Source: Hymenobacter sp. CRA2 (lineage in GTDB: Bacteria > Bacteroidota > Bacteroidia > Cytophagales > Hymenobacteraceae). From it: a stretch of 64,000 nt of DNA. The DNA lies in NCBI RefSeq assembly GCF_002007105.1, contig NZ_MVBC01000011.1, forward strand, positions 62,001-126,000, written 5' to 3'. Shown piece by piece: positions 54,748-63,261 of this stretch. How positions within the stretch are numbered: position 1 is the first letter of the stretch; the number at the start of each line of letters is the position of its first letter. The translations under genes were made by a program, and so were the position numbers. Below the pieces are notes generated by a model, which saw only the letters and a list, made by a program, of their open reading frames with translations, made no database searches and was not told the DNA's origin.

Positions 54748-55986
54748 GTGGACATTTTTGAGAGAATTGCCGCCAACCGCGGCCCGCTCGGCAGCCACTC
54801 GCACTACGCTCACGGCTACTTTACCTTCCCCAAGCTCGAAGGCGAAATCAAGCCGCGCATGATTTTTCGTGGCAAAGAAGTTCTGACCTGGAGCCTGAAC
54901 AACTACCTCGGACTGGCCAATCACCCCGAGGTGCGCAAGGCCGACGCCGATGCCGCCGCTGAGTTTGGCATGGCCCTGCCGATGGGCGCCCGCATCATGA
55001 GCGGCAACTCCAACTACCACGAGCAGCTGGAGCAGGAACTGGCCGACTTCATTAAGAAGGAGGACGTGCTGCTGCTCAACTTCGGCTACCAGGGCGTGGT
55101 GTCCATCATCGACGCGCTGGTCTCGCGCCACGACGTGATTGTGTACGACGCCGAGTCGCACGCCTGCATCATCGACGGCGTACGCCTGCACGCGGGCAAG
55201 CGCTTCGTGTTTCCGCACAACGACATGGCCAACCTGGAAAAGCAGTTGGAGCGCGCCAAGCGCATCACTGACGAAACCGGGGGCGGCATCCTCGTGATTA
55301 CCGAGGGCGCCTTCGGCATGTCGGGCAACCAGGGCAACCTGAAGGACATCGTGGCGCTGAAGAGCAAGTGGAACTTCCGCCTGTTCGTCGACGACGCGCA
55401 CGGCTTCGGCACGATGGGCGCCACGGGTGCCGGTACGGGCGAAGAACAGGGCGTGCAAGACGGTATCGACCTTTATTTTTCGACGTTTGCCAAGTCCATG
55501 GCCAGCATCGGCGCCTTCGTAGGCGGCCCTGAGCCGGTAATTGAATATTTGCGCTACAACATGCGTAGCCAAATCTTCGCCAAATCCCTGCCCATGCCGC
55601 TGGTGGTGGGCGCGCTGAAGCGTTTGGAGCTGCTGCGCACCAAGCCCGAGCTGAAGGAAAACCTGTGGATCATCGTGCGTGCCCTGCAATCGGGCCTGCG
55701 CGAGAAGGGCTTCAACATCGGCACCACCACCACCCCGGTGACGCCGGTGCTGCTGAACGGCCAAATCCCCGATGCCACGGCCCTAACCTTCGATTTGCGA
55801 GAGAATTACGGCATTTTCTGCTCCATCGTGGTGTACCCGGTGGTGCCGAAGGGCGTGATTATGCTGCGCCTCATCCCGACGGCCGTGCACACGCTCGACG
55901 ACGTGAACGAGACCATCGCGGCCTTCGAAGCCATTTCGGCCAAGCTCGACAAGGGCCTGTACTCAAAACAGCCTGCTACGGCCTAA
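54748..55986 (+). CDS. Alpha-oxoamine synthase (serine palmitoyltransferase-like PLP enzyme)
   Basis: This 412-residue PLP enzyme joins an amino acid with an acyl-CoA or acyl-ACP and releases CO2. The start is GTG 54748 (VDIFERI); it has LEGEIKPRMIFRGKEVLTWS, LNNYLGLANHPEV, NSNYHEQLEQELADFIKKED and FVDDAHGFGTMGATGAG. The PLP lysine is in FSTFAKSMASIG. The length and the NYLGL/YHEQLE features place it near serine palmitoyltransferase, 8-amino-7-oxononanoate synthase and Kbl. In Bacteroidota this group includes the enzymes that start sphingolipid or sulfonolipid (capnine) synthesis. No biotin genes and no threonine dehydrogenase gene are nearby. The exact amino acid substrate cannot be told. 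Confidence 0.82.
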   Translation: MDIFERIAANRGPLGSHSHYAHGYFTFPKLEGEIKPRMIFRGKEVLTWSLNNYLGLANHPEVRKADADAAAEFGMALPMGARIMSGNSNYHEQLEQELADFIKKEDVLLLNFGYQGVVSIIDALVSRHDVIVYDAESHACIIDGVRLHAGKRFVFPHNDMANLEKQLERAKRITDETGGGILVITEGAFGMSGNQGNLKDIVALKSKWNFRLFVDDAHGFGTMGATGAGTGEEQGVQDGIDLYFSTFAKSMASIGAFVGGPEPVIEYLRYNMRSQIFAKSLPMPLVVGALKRLELLRTKPELKENLWIIVRALQSGLREKGFNIGTTTTPVTPVLLNGQIPDATALTFDLRENYGIFCSIVVYPVVPKGVIMLRLIPTAVHTLDDVNETIAAFEAISAKLDKGLYSKQPATA

Positions 55987-56010
55987 AAGCCCGTTTCGGC
56001 CGCAAGAGCC

Positions 56011-56047
56011 AACCGCCCGTTGCTAACGCAGCGGGCGGTTTTATTTT
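56011..56047 (+). terminator. Terminator after the PLP enzyme
   Basis: The stem AACCGCCCG / CGGGCGGTT (56011-56019 with 56032-56040) is followed by TTATTTTTG. Confidence 0.8.
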
Positions 56048-56235
56048 TGTACTTATCGAAGAGAATCGGGCAAGGGCGAAAAAACTAAAATGCAGATTTT
56101 GGGTAGCGAAATAGCCCCATACGAGCTGCAATCGGCCTTGAAAAATTTTTTTGAAAATTAGCTTTGATTTGAAATGCTCGTATATTAGACCCGGTCAAAC
56201 CCTTGTTTCACACCACTAACCCCCTCTCTTTTCTC

Positions 56236-56529
56236 ATGGCTAACAATTTTGGCAAGCTGCGTGACCTCGTAATGTCGCTGGAAGGTGATTTCGAGAAGTT
56301 CTACGATAAGAGCAACTCTGCTGCCGGCACCCGCGTGCGCAAAGGCATGCAGGAACTGAAGAACCTGGCCCAGGAAATCCGCGCCGAGGTGCAGAACACC
56401 AAGAACAGCGCCGCTGGCGACAAAGGTGCTTCGAACGGCGCTGCCACCAAGGCTGCTCCGGCTAAGAAAGCTGCTGCCGGCGCCGCCGGTGGTGCTGCTA
56501 AGAAAGCTGCTCCGGCTAAGAAGAAGTAA
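56236..56529 (+). CDS. Histone H1-like protein (Hc1 type)
   Basis: This 97-residue DNA-binding protein has two parts. The N-terminal 55 residues form a helical domain (MANNFGKLRDLVMSLEGDFE, then KFYDKSNSAAGTRVRKGMQE and LKNLAQEIRAEVQNTKN), as in Bacteroidota histone H1-like proteins. The C-terminal 40 residues are a Lys/Ala/Pro tail with repeats like KKAAPAKK, which binds DNA without sequence choice. The ATG at 56236 is the conserved start. Upstream, TTTGATTTG and TATATTAG at about 56164-56189 suggest a promoter in an AT-rich stretch. It is likely an abundant nucleoid protein. It ends at a terminator shared with tyrS. Confidence 0.9.
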   Translation: MANNFGKLRDLVMSLEGDFEKFYDKSNSAAGTRVRKGMQELKNLAQEIRAEVQNTKNSAAGDKGASNGAATKAAPAKKAAAGAAGGAAKKAAPAKKK

Positions 56530-56575
56530 TGGCTAGGGGCGGCCCGGTCACGCCGCTCCGCATTGCTCCCTAACG

Positions 56576-56609
56576 AAAAGGGCGCCTGGTGCAAACCAGG
56601 CGCCCTTTT
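56576..56609. terminator. Bidirectional terminator between the H1-like gene and tyrS
   Basis: The perfect stem AAAAGGGCGCCTGGT / ACCAGGCGCCCTTTT has loop GCAA. Confidence 0.92.
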
Positions 56610-56628
56610 CACGTTTTCGGCCAGTTGT

Positions 56629-57930
56629 TTACTCCGTCAGCTTGATCAGGTAGTAGTTCTTCTTGCCCTTCTGGGCCACGATGTACTTATTGAGCAGCAG
56701 CGGCACGTCCGTAGCCTGCTGTTCGATAGTTGCCTTTTCGCGGTTGAGGCTCACGCCGCCCCCCTGAATCATCTTGCGGGCCTCGCCTTTGCTCGGGAAA
56801 ATGCTGCTGCCGGTGGCTTCGCTGAGCAGGCCCACCACGTTCTGCTCGGCCAGCGCGGCGCGCGGGACTTCTACCTGCGGCGAGCCGGCAAACACGTCGA
56901 GCAGGGTGGCTTCGTCGAGCGAGGCCAGGTCGCCGCCCCCGAACAGCACCTGCGAGGCGGATACGGCCGCTTCGTAGGCCTGCTGGCCGTGCACGCGGAT
57001 GGTCACGTCCTGGGCCAGGGCTTTCTGCAGGGTGCGCAGGTGCGGAGCTTGGGCGTGCTCAGCCTCCAGGGCTTCGATTTCCGGCTGCGTGAGCAGCGTG
57101 AACACGCGGATGAGGCGCGGCACGTCAGCGTCGGCCGCGTTGAGGAAGAACTGGTAGAACTGGTAGGGCGAGGTCATGGCGGCGTTGAGCCACACGGTGC
57201 CCGTCTCGCTCTTGCCGTACTTGGTGCCGTCGGCCTTGGTGATGAGCTGGCCGGTGAGGGCGTAGGCTTTGCCTTCGCCGCCCGTCATACGGCGGATCAG
57301 CTCGGTGCCGGTGGTGATATTGCCCCACTGGTCGCTGGCGCCCATCTGCAGCGTCACGCCCAGCTCTTTGTAGAGGTGGTAGAAATCGTAGCCCTGCAGC
57401 AGCTGGTAGCTGAACTCGGTGTAGCTGATGCCGTCGGTGCCGGAATCTTCGTTGCCGCCGATACGGCGCTTCACCGAATCCTTGGCCATCATGTAGTTTA
57501 CGGTCAGGTGCTTGCCCACTTCGCGCAGAAACTGCAGGAAGCCGAACTCCTTGAACCAGTCGTAGTTGTTGACCACCAGCGCCCCGGTGGGCGAGTCGTC
57601 GAAGGTCAGGAACTTCTCCAGCTGGGCCCGGATGCCGGCCTGGTTGGCGCGCAGGGTGGTTTCGTCGAGCAGGTTGCGCTCCGCCGACTTACCCGACGGG
57701 TCGCCGATCATGCCGGTGGCGCCGCCCACCAGGGCCACGGGGCGGTGGCCGGCGCGCTGCAGGTGCACCAGCAGCATGATGGTGGCCAGGTTGCCGATGT
57801 GCAGCGAGGCGGCCGTGGGGTCGAAGCCGATGTAGCCGGAGACGGGCGCGTGGTTTTGCAGCTGCTCGTCGGTGCCGGGCATCATGTCGTGAAACATGCC
57901 GCGCCAGCGCAGTTCGTCGATAAGGTTCAT
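56629..57930 (-). CDS. tyrS: Tyrosyl-tRNA synthetase
   Basis: This enzyme charges tRNA-Tyr. The 433-residue protein has the class I HIGH motif in [14 protein letters not shown], the tyrosine pocket phrase [54 protein letters not shown], and the KMSKS-type [17 protein letters not shown]-terminal S4 RNA-binding domain follows ([20 protein letters not shown]). The ATG at 57930 gives the family N-terminus ([15 protein letters not shown]). A promoter box TACCTTTG lies on the minus strand at 58031-58024, 94 nt upstream. Confidence 0.97.
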   Translation of the reverse strand: MNLIDELRWRGMFHDMMPGTDEQLQNHAPVSGYIGFDPTAASLHIGNLATIMLLVHLQRAGHRPVALVGGATGMIGDPSGKSAERNLLDETTLRANQAGIRAQLEKFLTFDDSPTGALVVNNYDWFKEFGFLQFLREVGKHLTVNYMMAKDSVKRRIGGNEDSGTDGISYTEFSYQLLQGYDFYHLYKELGVTLQMGASDQWGNITTGTELIRRMTGGEGKAYALTGQLITKADGTKYGKSETGTVWLNAAMTSPYQFYQFFLNAADADVPRLIRVFTLLTQPEIEALEAEHAQAPHLRTLQKALAQDVTIRVHGQQAYEAAVSASQVLFGGGDLASLDEATLLDVFAGSPQVEVPRAALAEQNVVGLLSEATGSSIFPSKGEARKMIQGGGVSLNREKATIEQQATDVPLLLNKYIVAQKGKKNYYLIKLTE

Positions 57931-58023
57931 TCAGTTGTCAGTTGCGAGTTGTCGGCTATCAGTACCGGGGCAGTCAGAACAGACTGACAACCCGCCACTG
58001 GCAGCGGCCAACGGTATTTGGCG

Positions 58024-58031
58024 CAAAGGTA
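58024..58031 (-). promoter_or_regulatory. Promoter -7 box of tyrS
   Basis: On the minus strand, TACCTTTG lies 94 nt before the tyrS ATG. It is preceded by the 3' end of the GT39 gene. Confidence 0.5.
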
Positions 58032-58062
58032 AGCGGCGGGACTGCTGCGGCGCGCATCGGGC

Positions 58063-59616
58063 TTACTCAAAGCCGCGCTGAGCTTCGCCGATGCGGGTGC
58101 GCAGAAAGCCCAGGAACTCCGGCTTGGGATGCCGGTACAGGATGACCTCGCTGCCTTGAATGCGGGCGTAAGGACTCCGGACGCGCCCAATGACTGCGCT
58201 TTGCCCGAACATCCGGGGCAGGTTGTCATCCGGGCCGCCTTCGTTGGCATACACGATGGCGCTGACCGTATCGGGCCGGGGCATCCAATAGGAGTTGGAG
58301 CCGTTCAGGGAGTAGCAGCGGGGTAGGCCCAGTGCCGGGCCGTACCAGTTCAGGGCGCCGGCCTGCCCGTAATTGTCGCCGTAGACGAGGCAGTGGGCGC
58401 GCTCTTGCGGCGGCAGCTGGGCCAAGGCCCGTTGCACCAGCGGGGCGTACTCGTCCCAGCCGTGCATGTCGGCCGCGTCTTGCGGCAGGTTGTGCTGCTT
58501 GCCGTCTTCCCAGCGCGTGAGGGCGTCCACGGGCAGCTTCTTGGCGTAGCTGGCCAGCTGCTCGACGGAAAGAACCGGCAGCAGCGCCGGCACCACGGGC
58601 ACGGTCAGCAGCACGCCCACGGCCAGTGTGCCGAGCAGCACGGCGCGGCTTTTACCCTCCAGGTACACGGCGCCCAGCGCCATCAGCGGCGGGTACACGG
58701 CGGCGGCGTAGTAGTTTTTGCCGCGGCTGAGCACCAGCAGCGTGATGACGAAAAAGTAGGCCAGGGCCAGCGGGCGGTAGGCTTTGCCGGCCGGTGTGAA
58801 GCAGAACCAGAGCCCGGCCAGCCAGAGCAGGGCCCCGGCCAGCGTCATGGGCAGCTGATCAACGAGGAAATTAACCGGCGACACGTGCGTAAGCTGGGTT
58901 TCCTGTAGCGTGTGCATGTGCCCGAGCACCGGCCAGTTATGCGTGGCCTGCCAGACGAGGTTGGGTAGAAATATCAGGGCGGCGAGGCCCACGGCGCCCC
59001 AGAACCAGCGCGTCAGCAGCCAGGGCCGCTCGGCGGGCGTCAGGAGCAGGGCCAGCAGCAAGGCCAGCACGTAGAAGGCCGTGGTGTACTTGGCCAGCAA
59101 CCCCAGCCCAATGGCTGCTCCCAGCCACAGCAGCAGGCGCGGCTCGTGGCGGCGCACGAAGCGGACAAGCAGGTAGCCATAGAGCGTCCAGCAAAACACG
59201 TCGAGAAAGTTGGGCTGGAACAAGCCGTGCATGGCCAGATACACCGGCCCGAGGGCCACACCCAGGCCCGCAGCCAGCTGAGCGACACGGCCGCCCCCGG
59301 CTTCGCGCGCGACGAGGCCGGTGAGCAGCACCGTCAGGCCGCCAAACAGGGCCGGGAAAAACTTCACCCCGATGACGCTGTGGCCAAACACGGCCTGCGC
59401 CAGCCACGAGAAAGGCACCAGCAGCGGCGGAATCTCCTTGTAGCCCCAGGCCAGGTGGTGAGCCATGTCGAGGTAGAGGTACTCGTCGCGGTGCAGGCCG
59501 TAGCGGCCCGAGAGCAGCAGCTGCGCCAGGAACTTGGCGGCGGCCAGGGCGAGCAGCCAGGCGTCGAGGCGAACCGGGTGAAGCGTGCGGGGCGGAACGG
59601 AAACGGGGGGAGGCAT
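58063..59616 (-). CDS. GT39-family membrane glycosyltransferase (ArnT/PMT-like)
   Basis: This 517-residue inner-membrane protein uses a lipid-linked sugar donor and modifies a lipid or protein on the periplasmic side. The first periplasmic loop has HRDEYLYLDMAHHLAWGYKE with the Asp-Glu pair of the catalytic site, followed by PPLLVPFSWLAQAVFGHSVI. About 11-12 hydrophobic segments follow, and a C-terminal periplasmic domain of about 150 residues (SVEQLASYAKKLPVDALTRW, ALNWYGPALGLPRCYSLNGS). The start is ATG 59616. Its promoter (TACCTTG at 59643-59637, minus) overlaps that of holA. It is distant from the polysaccharide locus. The donor and acceptor are unknown. Confidence 0.85.
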   Translation of the reverse strand: MPPPVSVPPRTLHPVRLDAWLLALAAAKFLAQLLLSGRYGLHRDEYLYLDMAHHLAWGYKEIPPLLVPFSWLAQAVFGHSVIGVKFFPALFGGLTVLLTGLVAREAGGGRVAQLAAGLGVALGPVYLAMHGLFQPNFLDVFCWTLYGYLLVRFVRRHEPRLLLWLGAAIGLGLLAKYTTAFYVLALLLALLLTPAERPWLLTRWFWGAVGLAALIFLPNLVWQATHNWPVLGHMHTLQETQLTHVSPVNFLVDQLPMTLAGALLWLAGLWFCFTPAGKAYRPLALAYFFVITLLVLSRGKNYYAAAVYPPLMALGAVYLEGKSRAVLLGTLAVGVLLTVPVVPALLPVLSVEQLASYAKKLPVDALTRWEDGKQHNLPQDAADMHGWDEYAPLVQRALAQLPPQERAHCLVYGDNYGQAGALNWYGPALGLPRCYSLNGSNSYWMPRPDTVSAIVYANEGGPDDNLPRMFGQSAVIGRVRSPYARIQGSEVILYRHPKPEFLGFLRTRIGEAQRGFE

Positions 59617-59636
59617 AGGCGGTAGAATGTGCGGCG

Positions 59637-59649
59637 CAAGGTACCTTTG
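59637..59649. promoter_or_regulatory. Overlapping divergent promoter boxes (GT39 gene and holA)
   Basis: TACCTTTG at 59642-59649 on the plus strand and TACCTTG at 59643-59637 on the minus strand share the TA dinucleotide, giving the near-palindrome GCAAGGTACCTTTGC. The minus box lies about 20 nt before the GT39 ATG, the plus box 136 nt before holA. Confidence 0.55.
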
Positions 59650-59784
59650 CGGCTGGTGAAATGCTGAGACGGTGACATAGTGAGTATCGTGCTGCCTGCG
59701 CAAGTGGCGCAGTACCGGTCTCGCGGACATCAAACTCACCACCTCGCCATTTCACCACCTCACCGCTTCACCATCTCCCCAAAG

Positions 59785-60840
59785 ATGCCCGCTCTCAGCC
59801 CGGATCAGATCATGCAGCAGCTCCAGAAGGGGCAGTACCAGCCGGTGTACTTTCTGCAGGGCGAGGAGCCGTACTACATCGACCTGGTTTCGGACTTCAT
59901 CGAGAAAAACGCCCTGAGCGAGCTGGATAAGGGCTTCAACCAGGTGGTGCTCTACGGCAAGGATACCGACATTCCAACGGTGCTGGGACAGGCGCGGCGC
60001 TTCCCGATGATGGCCGAGCGCACGGTGGTCATCGTGAAGGAAGCCCAGAACCTGCCGGGGCTGGACGCCGACGCGGGCCAGACCATGCTCGAAGCCTACC
60101 TGAAAAACCCGCTGCCGAGCACCGTGCTGGTTTTCGCCCACAAGCACAAGTGCCTCGACGGGCGCAAGAAGCTGGGCAAGGCCGTGACCGAGCACGCCGT
60201 GCTGATGACCTCCGACAAGCTGCGCGACTACCAGATGCCGCAGTGGCTGCAGGCCACCATGAAGCAGCGCCAGCGCCCCATCCACGACGACGCGGTGCAG
60301 CTGCTGAGCGAGTACATCGGCCCTGACCTGGCCCGCCTGCTCGGCGAAATCCAGAAAATCGAGCTGAACCTGCAGCCCGGCCAGCCTATCGACGCGGCCA
60401 CGGTGCAGCGCATGGTGGGCATCAGTAAGGATTACAACATCTTCGAGCTGCAGAAGGCACTGATCATGCGCGACGTGCTCAAGGCCAACCGCATCATCCA
60501 GCACTTCGCGCTGAACCCCAAGGACAACCCGCTCATCCCGAATCTGACCATCCTGTTCAACTTCTTCCTGCGCCTCTTGCAACTGCACACGCTGCCGAAC
60601 CCCTCGCCGGCCGACTGGAAGAAAATCGGGGTGAACAACAGCTACGCCCAAAAGGAGTACCAGCAGGCGCTGAAGGTGTTTCCGTACCAGCGCACCCGCG
60701 ACATCATTCGCCTCATCCGCCGGGCCGATCTGCAGAGCAAAGGCGTCGAATCGGGCTCCATGTCGGATGCCGATATCCTGCAGGAACTGGTATTCATGGT
60801 GCTGCATCCGCAGGTGCCCGTGGCAGCGGTGCTGGGGTAG
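59785..60840 (+). CDS. holA: DNA polymerase III delta subunit
   Basis: This subunit opens the sliding clamp as part of the clamp loader. The 351-residue protein begins MPALSPDQIMQQLQKGQYQP and has the family phrase PVYFLQGEEPYYIDLVSDFI, followed by VVLYGKDTDIPTVLGQARRF, PMMAERTVVIVKEAQNLPGL and LPSTVLVFAHKHKCLDGRKK. The delta-specific part RLLGEIQKIELNLQPGQPID and a C-terminal helical domain (NYNIFELQKA region, NLTILFNFFLRLLQLH) follow. The ATG at 59785 is preferred; upstream codons are made of a CACC-rich simple repeat (59736-59780). The other clamp-loader subunits are not in the window. Confidence 0.92.
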   Translation: MPALSPDQIMQQLQKGQYQPVYFLQGEEPYYIDLVSDFIEKNALSELDKGFNQVVLYGKDTDIPTVLGQARRFPMMAERTVVIVKEAQNLPGLDADAGQTMLEAYLKNPLPSTVLVFAHKHKCLDGRKKLGKAVTEHAVLMTSDKLRDYQMPQWLQATMKQRQRPIHDDAVQLLSEYIGPDLARLLGEIQKIELNLQPGQPIDAATVQRMVGISKDYNIFELQKALIMRDVLKANRIIQHFALNPKDNPLIPNLTILFNFFLRLLQLHTLPNPSPADWKKIGVNNSYAQKEYQQALKVFPYQRTRDIIRLIRRADLQSKGVESGSMSDADILQELVFMVLHPQVPVAAVLG

Positions 60841-60916
60841 GAGCCTGACTTTAAAGGCAAAGGCAGGCAACCCTGCCGAGCGCCACCGAAACAGCTCCCT
60901 CAGGTGGTATGCCGCT

Positions 60917-61180
60917 CGTTGAACGGCTCATTCAGCCCGTCATGTCGAGCGTAGTCGAGACATCTCGCCGGATAGTAATCTGCTCGTTGAAGTTGAATAA
61001 GTGAGGATACTATCAGGCGTCAGCACGCGAGATGTCTCGACAAGCTCGACATGACGGGCTGAATTGTCGCCCTGACGTCAGCACGCGAGATGTCTCGACT
61101 ACGCTCGACATGACGGGCTGAATGAGCCGTTCAACGACGCCCACAAGATACCTCGACACGCTCAACTGGAAGGGCTGATT
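60917..61180. repeat. Cluster of REP-like palindromic repeats
   Basis: The 52-bp segments 60917-60968 and 61085-61136 are exact reverse complements. A third, slightly shorter copy in the same direction as the second lies at about 61027-61064 (GAGATGTCTCGACAAGCTCG, then ACATGACGGGCTGAAT), and a worn fourth near 61145-61180. Each copy has the inner palindrome TGTCGAG/CTCGACA with a variable loop and the flank GACGGGCTGAAT. The gap 60841-61203 holds no gene. These are intergenic repeats with hairpin structure. No transposase or RAYT gene is within the window. Confidence 0.85.
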
Positions 61181-61203
61181 TCGGCCCTGAACGCACAACC
61201 TAG

Positions 61204-61764
61204 ATGACGCATCACTACAGCTTAGAGCATTTGCAGCGCCACCTGGAAGGGCAATGGCAAGCGCCCGGCCGCCGCATCCGCTGGGAGCAGGGCCCCACGA
61301 GCAAGCTGCACCCGGACTTTCGGGTGGTGGAATTCGAGCCCGGCGACAAGCACGATTTCTGGATCTACTCTACGCTGGGCATGTCGCTCGACCTGGAAGG
61401 CCGGCCAATCGAGCTGCACCTGTTTGCGCCCCAGCAGAATCTGAACCTGGTGGAGCTGCTGGTAGCCGCGGCCGCCTTCCACCGCACCGAGGCGCCGCTG
61501 GCCCTGCACCATACCCTGAACCTTGGCCGGCCCTGGCTGCCGGGTTCCGCCTGCGACCATGGCCTCATTGCCGTGCCCTACCTCGACGGCCCCGACCTGG
61601 AGCTGCTGCGCACCCCGCAGGGCGTGGTGTCGAATTACTGGCTGATTCCCATAACCGAGTCCGAACGCGACTTTAAGGTGCGTATGGGCTGGGAAGAGCT
61701 GGAAGACATGTTCGAAGTCAGCGGCTTGGACTACCTCGACCCCAACCGGCCCGCCTGCGTGTAG
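61204..61764 (+). CDS. Suppressor-of-fused (SUFU) domain protein
   Basis: This 186-residue protein is a single SUFU domain. Family marks are FWIYSTLGMSLDLEGRPIEL, LHLFAPQQNLNLVELLVAAA, LNLGRPWLPGSACDHGLIAV and PITESERDFKVRMGWEELED, followed by the end LDPNRPACV. Bacterial SUFU proteins are widespread and often act as immunity proteins of polymorphic toxins or as uncharacterised singletons. No toxin gene is adjacent here. The ATG at 61204 lies 24 nt beyond the repeat cluster, and the gene ends at a bidirectional terminator. Function unknown. Confidence 0.88.
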   Translation: MTHHYSLEHLQRHLEGQWQAPGRRIRWEQGPTSKLHPDFRVVEFEPGDKHDFWIYSTLGMSLDLEGRPIELHLFAPQQNLNLVELLVAAAAFHRTEAPLALHHTLNLGRPWLPGSACDHGLIAVPYLDGPDLELLRTPQGVVSNYWLIPITESERDFKVRMGWEELEDMFEVSGLDYLDPNRPACV

Positions 61765-61853
61765 TGGCGCCCCGCCCGAAGCCAGGCGTCCGGTCGGGCG
61801 TTCGTGGAGCCGCGGGAGCCGCGCCCAACCGCCTGGCGTGTAGCTATAGCGCG

Positions 61854-61891
61854 AAAACGCCCTCCTGGCCTTACGGCCGGGAGGGCGTTTT
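61854..61891. terminator. Bidirectional terminator
   Basis: The stem AAAACGCCCTCCTGGCC / GGCCGGGAGGGCGTTTT (one G-T) lies between the SUFU gene and the convergent minus-strand gene. Confidence 0.9.
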
Positions 61892-61936
61892 GAGTAGTGG
61901 CCGGGGCGCGGGAGCGGCCGGCGGCCGCCCCCGCAG

Positions 61937-62356
61937 TTAGGCGGTGAGGGTGGCGCGGTGGGCGGTGATGCCGGCCAGCGCGGCCGTCAGGATATCTACC
62001 TGGCCTTGCACCTGCGCCGCGTCGAGGGTACTGAGGAAGCGGTCGGTGCCGGCGCTGGCGCGGTTGTCGCGCACGATTTTTTTGCGCTGGTACTGCAGCA
62101 GCTCCAGCGCGTCGTTGGCGTCCTGCTGCTGCTGGGCTGTGAGGCCGCCCGCGTCGGCGTCGCGTTGGGCGGCCATGATTTCCTTGTCTTTTTTGGCCAG
62201 GGCGGCCGCGCCGGCGGCCTGGCTGCGGGTGGCCCGCTTGCCCGCCAGGTCGAGGCCGGAGTCGCGGTAGGAATAGGTTTCCAGTTCGAAGGTCACGTCG
62301 GCCGCGGCGGCGTCGCACTCGGCCCAGGTGGTAAGTAGGGAGTAATCGGGATTCAT
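61937..62356 (-). CDS. Hypothetical Ala/Gln-rich helical protein
   Basis: This 139-residue protein has no signal peptide and no membrane segment. It is helical, with heptad-like Ala and Leu (AAGAAALAKKDKEIMAAQRD, ALELLQYQRKKIVRDNRASA) and a short N-terminal start (MNPDYSLLTTWAECDAAAAD) with the phrase FELETYSYRDSG. A Gln run (QQQQ) sits in the middle. It lies 63 nt downstream of an XRE-type regulator and may be co-transcribed. The composition resembles the remnant at 654-1018, but the sequences are not clearly alike. I do not recognise the family. Confidence 0.65.
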   Translation of the reverse strand: MNPDYSLLTTWAECDAAAADVTFELETYSYRDSGLDLAGKRATRSQAAGAAALAKKDKEIMAAQRDADAGGLTAQQQQDANDALELLQYQRKKIVRDNRASAGTDRFLSTLDAAQVQGQVDILTAALAGITAHRATLTA

Positions 62357-62419
62357 GGGAAAGAAGGAAATAAACGATTAGGAAATCAGCACACTACTGC
62401 CTCCAATGTAGCTACGCGG

Positions 62420-63070
62420 CTATGACATTTCCAAGAGCATTGGAGCCTGGTCGGGAGCCAGCGCGGCGGCCTCGGCCAGCAGCCCGGCCGCTTGGGCGCG
62501 CAGGCGGCGGTAGCGCGTCACTTCCTCCACCGACAAGGGCCGGGCGCGGTGCCGGAGCCAGCCGCGCAGCCAGCGGGCGTGGTCCGCGGCACGGTTGGGG
62601 TCGTCGGGGTCGGCGGCCTGGGCTAGGGCGTCGGCCAGCGCCTGCCCGGCCGGGGTAGTGGGCAGCGCGGCGCCGTCTTCGGGCGGGAGCAGGGCCGGCA
62701 GCGCCGCGGCCCAGCGGGCGGCTACGTGGGCGCGGGTGGCTAGCTGCTCGGCCTCGCGCAGCAGGCGCTCGGCCCGGTGCAGGCACTCCCGCCGCCGCAA
62801 GTCGAGGTCGGCCGCATCGGGTGCAGGCGTGGCCGGCGGCAGCGGAGCCTCGGGGTCCGGCACGGCGGGCTCCTCGGGCGGAGGCAGCTGAAGCAGCAGC
62901 GGTAGCAGAGCCACGCGCACGGGGTGGGTTATGGAACGTTGGCCGGTTTCAATAGCATGGGTAAGGGTCTTACTCACTCCCAGGTAAAGAGCCAACTCAT
63001 CAAGGTGCAGGCCGAACCAAGCCCTTATGCGGGCTAGTAATGAATCGGTAGTAGCAGGTCGCCGAGGCAC
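62420..63070 (-). CDS. XRE-type helix-turn-helix regulator with long helical tail
   Basis: This 216-residue protein starts at GTG 63070. Residues about 8-62 form a HTH domain of the Cro/C1 type (LLARIRAWFGLHLDELALYL, GVSKTLTHAIETGQRSI). A Pro-rich linker (PPPEEPAVPDPEAPLPPATP) leads to an Ala/Arg-rich helical domain (about 90-216) with no known fold. The upstream region has two palindromes that resemble operators. The domain layout is unusual for a phage repressor. It could sense a ligand or bind the small protein encoded next to it, which is inference. Confidence 0.75.
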   Translation of the reverse strand: MPRRPATTDSLLARIRAWFGLHLDELALYLGVSKTLTHAIETGQRSITHPVRVALLPLLLQLPPPEEPAVPDPEAPLPPATPAPDAADLDLRRRECLHRAERLLREAEQLATRAHVAARWAAALPALLPPEDGAALPTTPAGQALADALAQAADPDDPNRAADHARWLRGWLRHRARPLSVEEVTRYRRLRAQAAGLLAEAAALAPDQAPMLLEMS

Positions 63071-63261
63071 GGCTAATTAAGGGTATTATGTGTGAACTAC
63101 TTTATAAAAGTAGAATAATAGTTCACATAAGAAGTTTCTGTAAGCGTGGACTATTTTATTTTTTTACGAAAATAGTCCACAAGATGACGAGTGCCCGCTA
63201 AAGCAACCGGTAGTCCGGAGTAGCTGGGGCGGCCGAGGAGCGGAGGATGCTGTTGGCGTGA
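63071..63261. promoter_or_regulatory. Promoter region with two related palindromes
   Basis: The AT-rich region upstream of the regulator holds two inverted repeats. The first, 63092-63126, has ends GTGAACTA / TAGTTCAC with an inner CTACTTTATAAAAGTAG. The second, 63146-63180, has GTGGACTATTTT / AAAATAGTCCAC. Both share GTGrACTA ends and are 35 nt long, with starts 54 nt apart. They are likely operators for the XRE-type regulator. Confidence 0.6.

Noticed and set aside
59736-59780. Short CACC-rich tandem pattern before holA
   Set aside because: It is a low-complexity run of 8-9 nt units (CACCACCT, CACCGCTT, CACCATCT). It is too short to call a repeat element.
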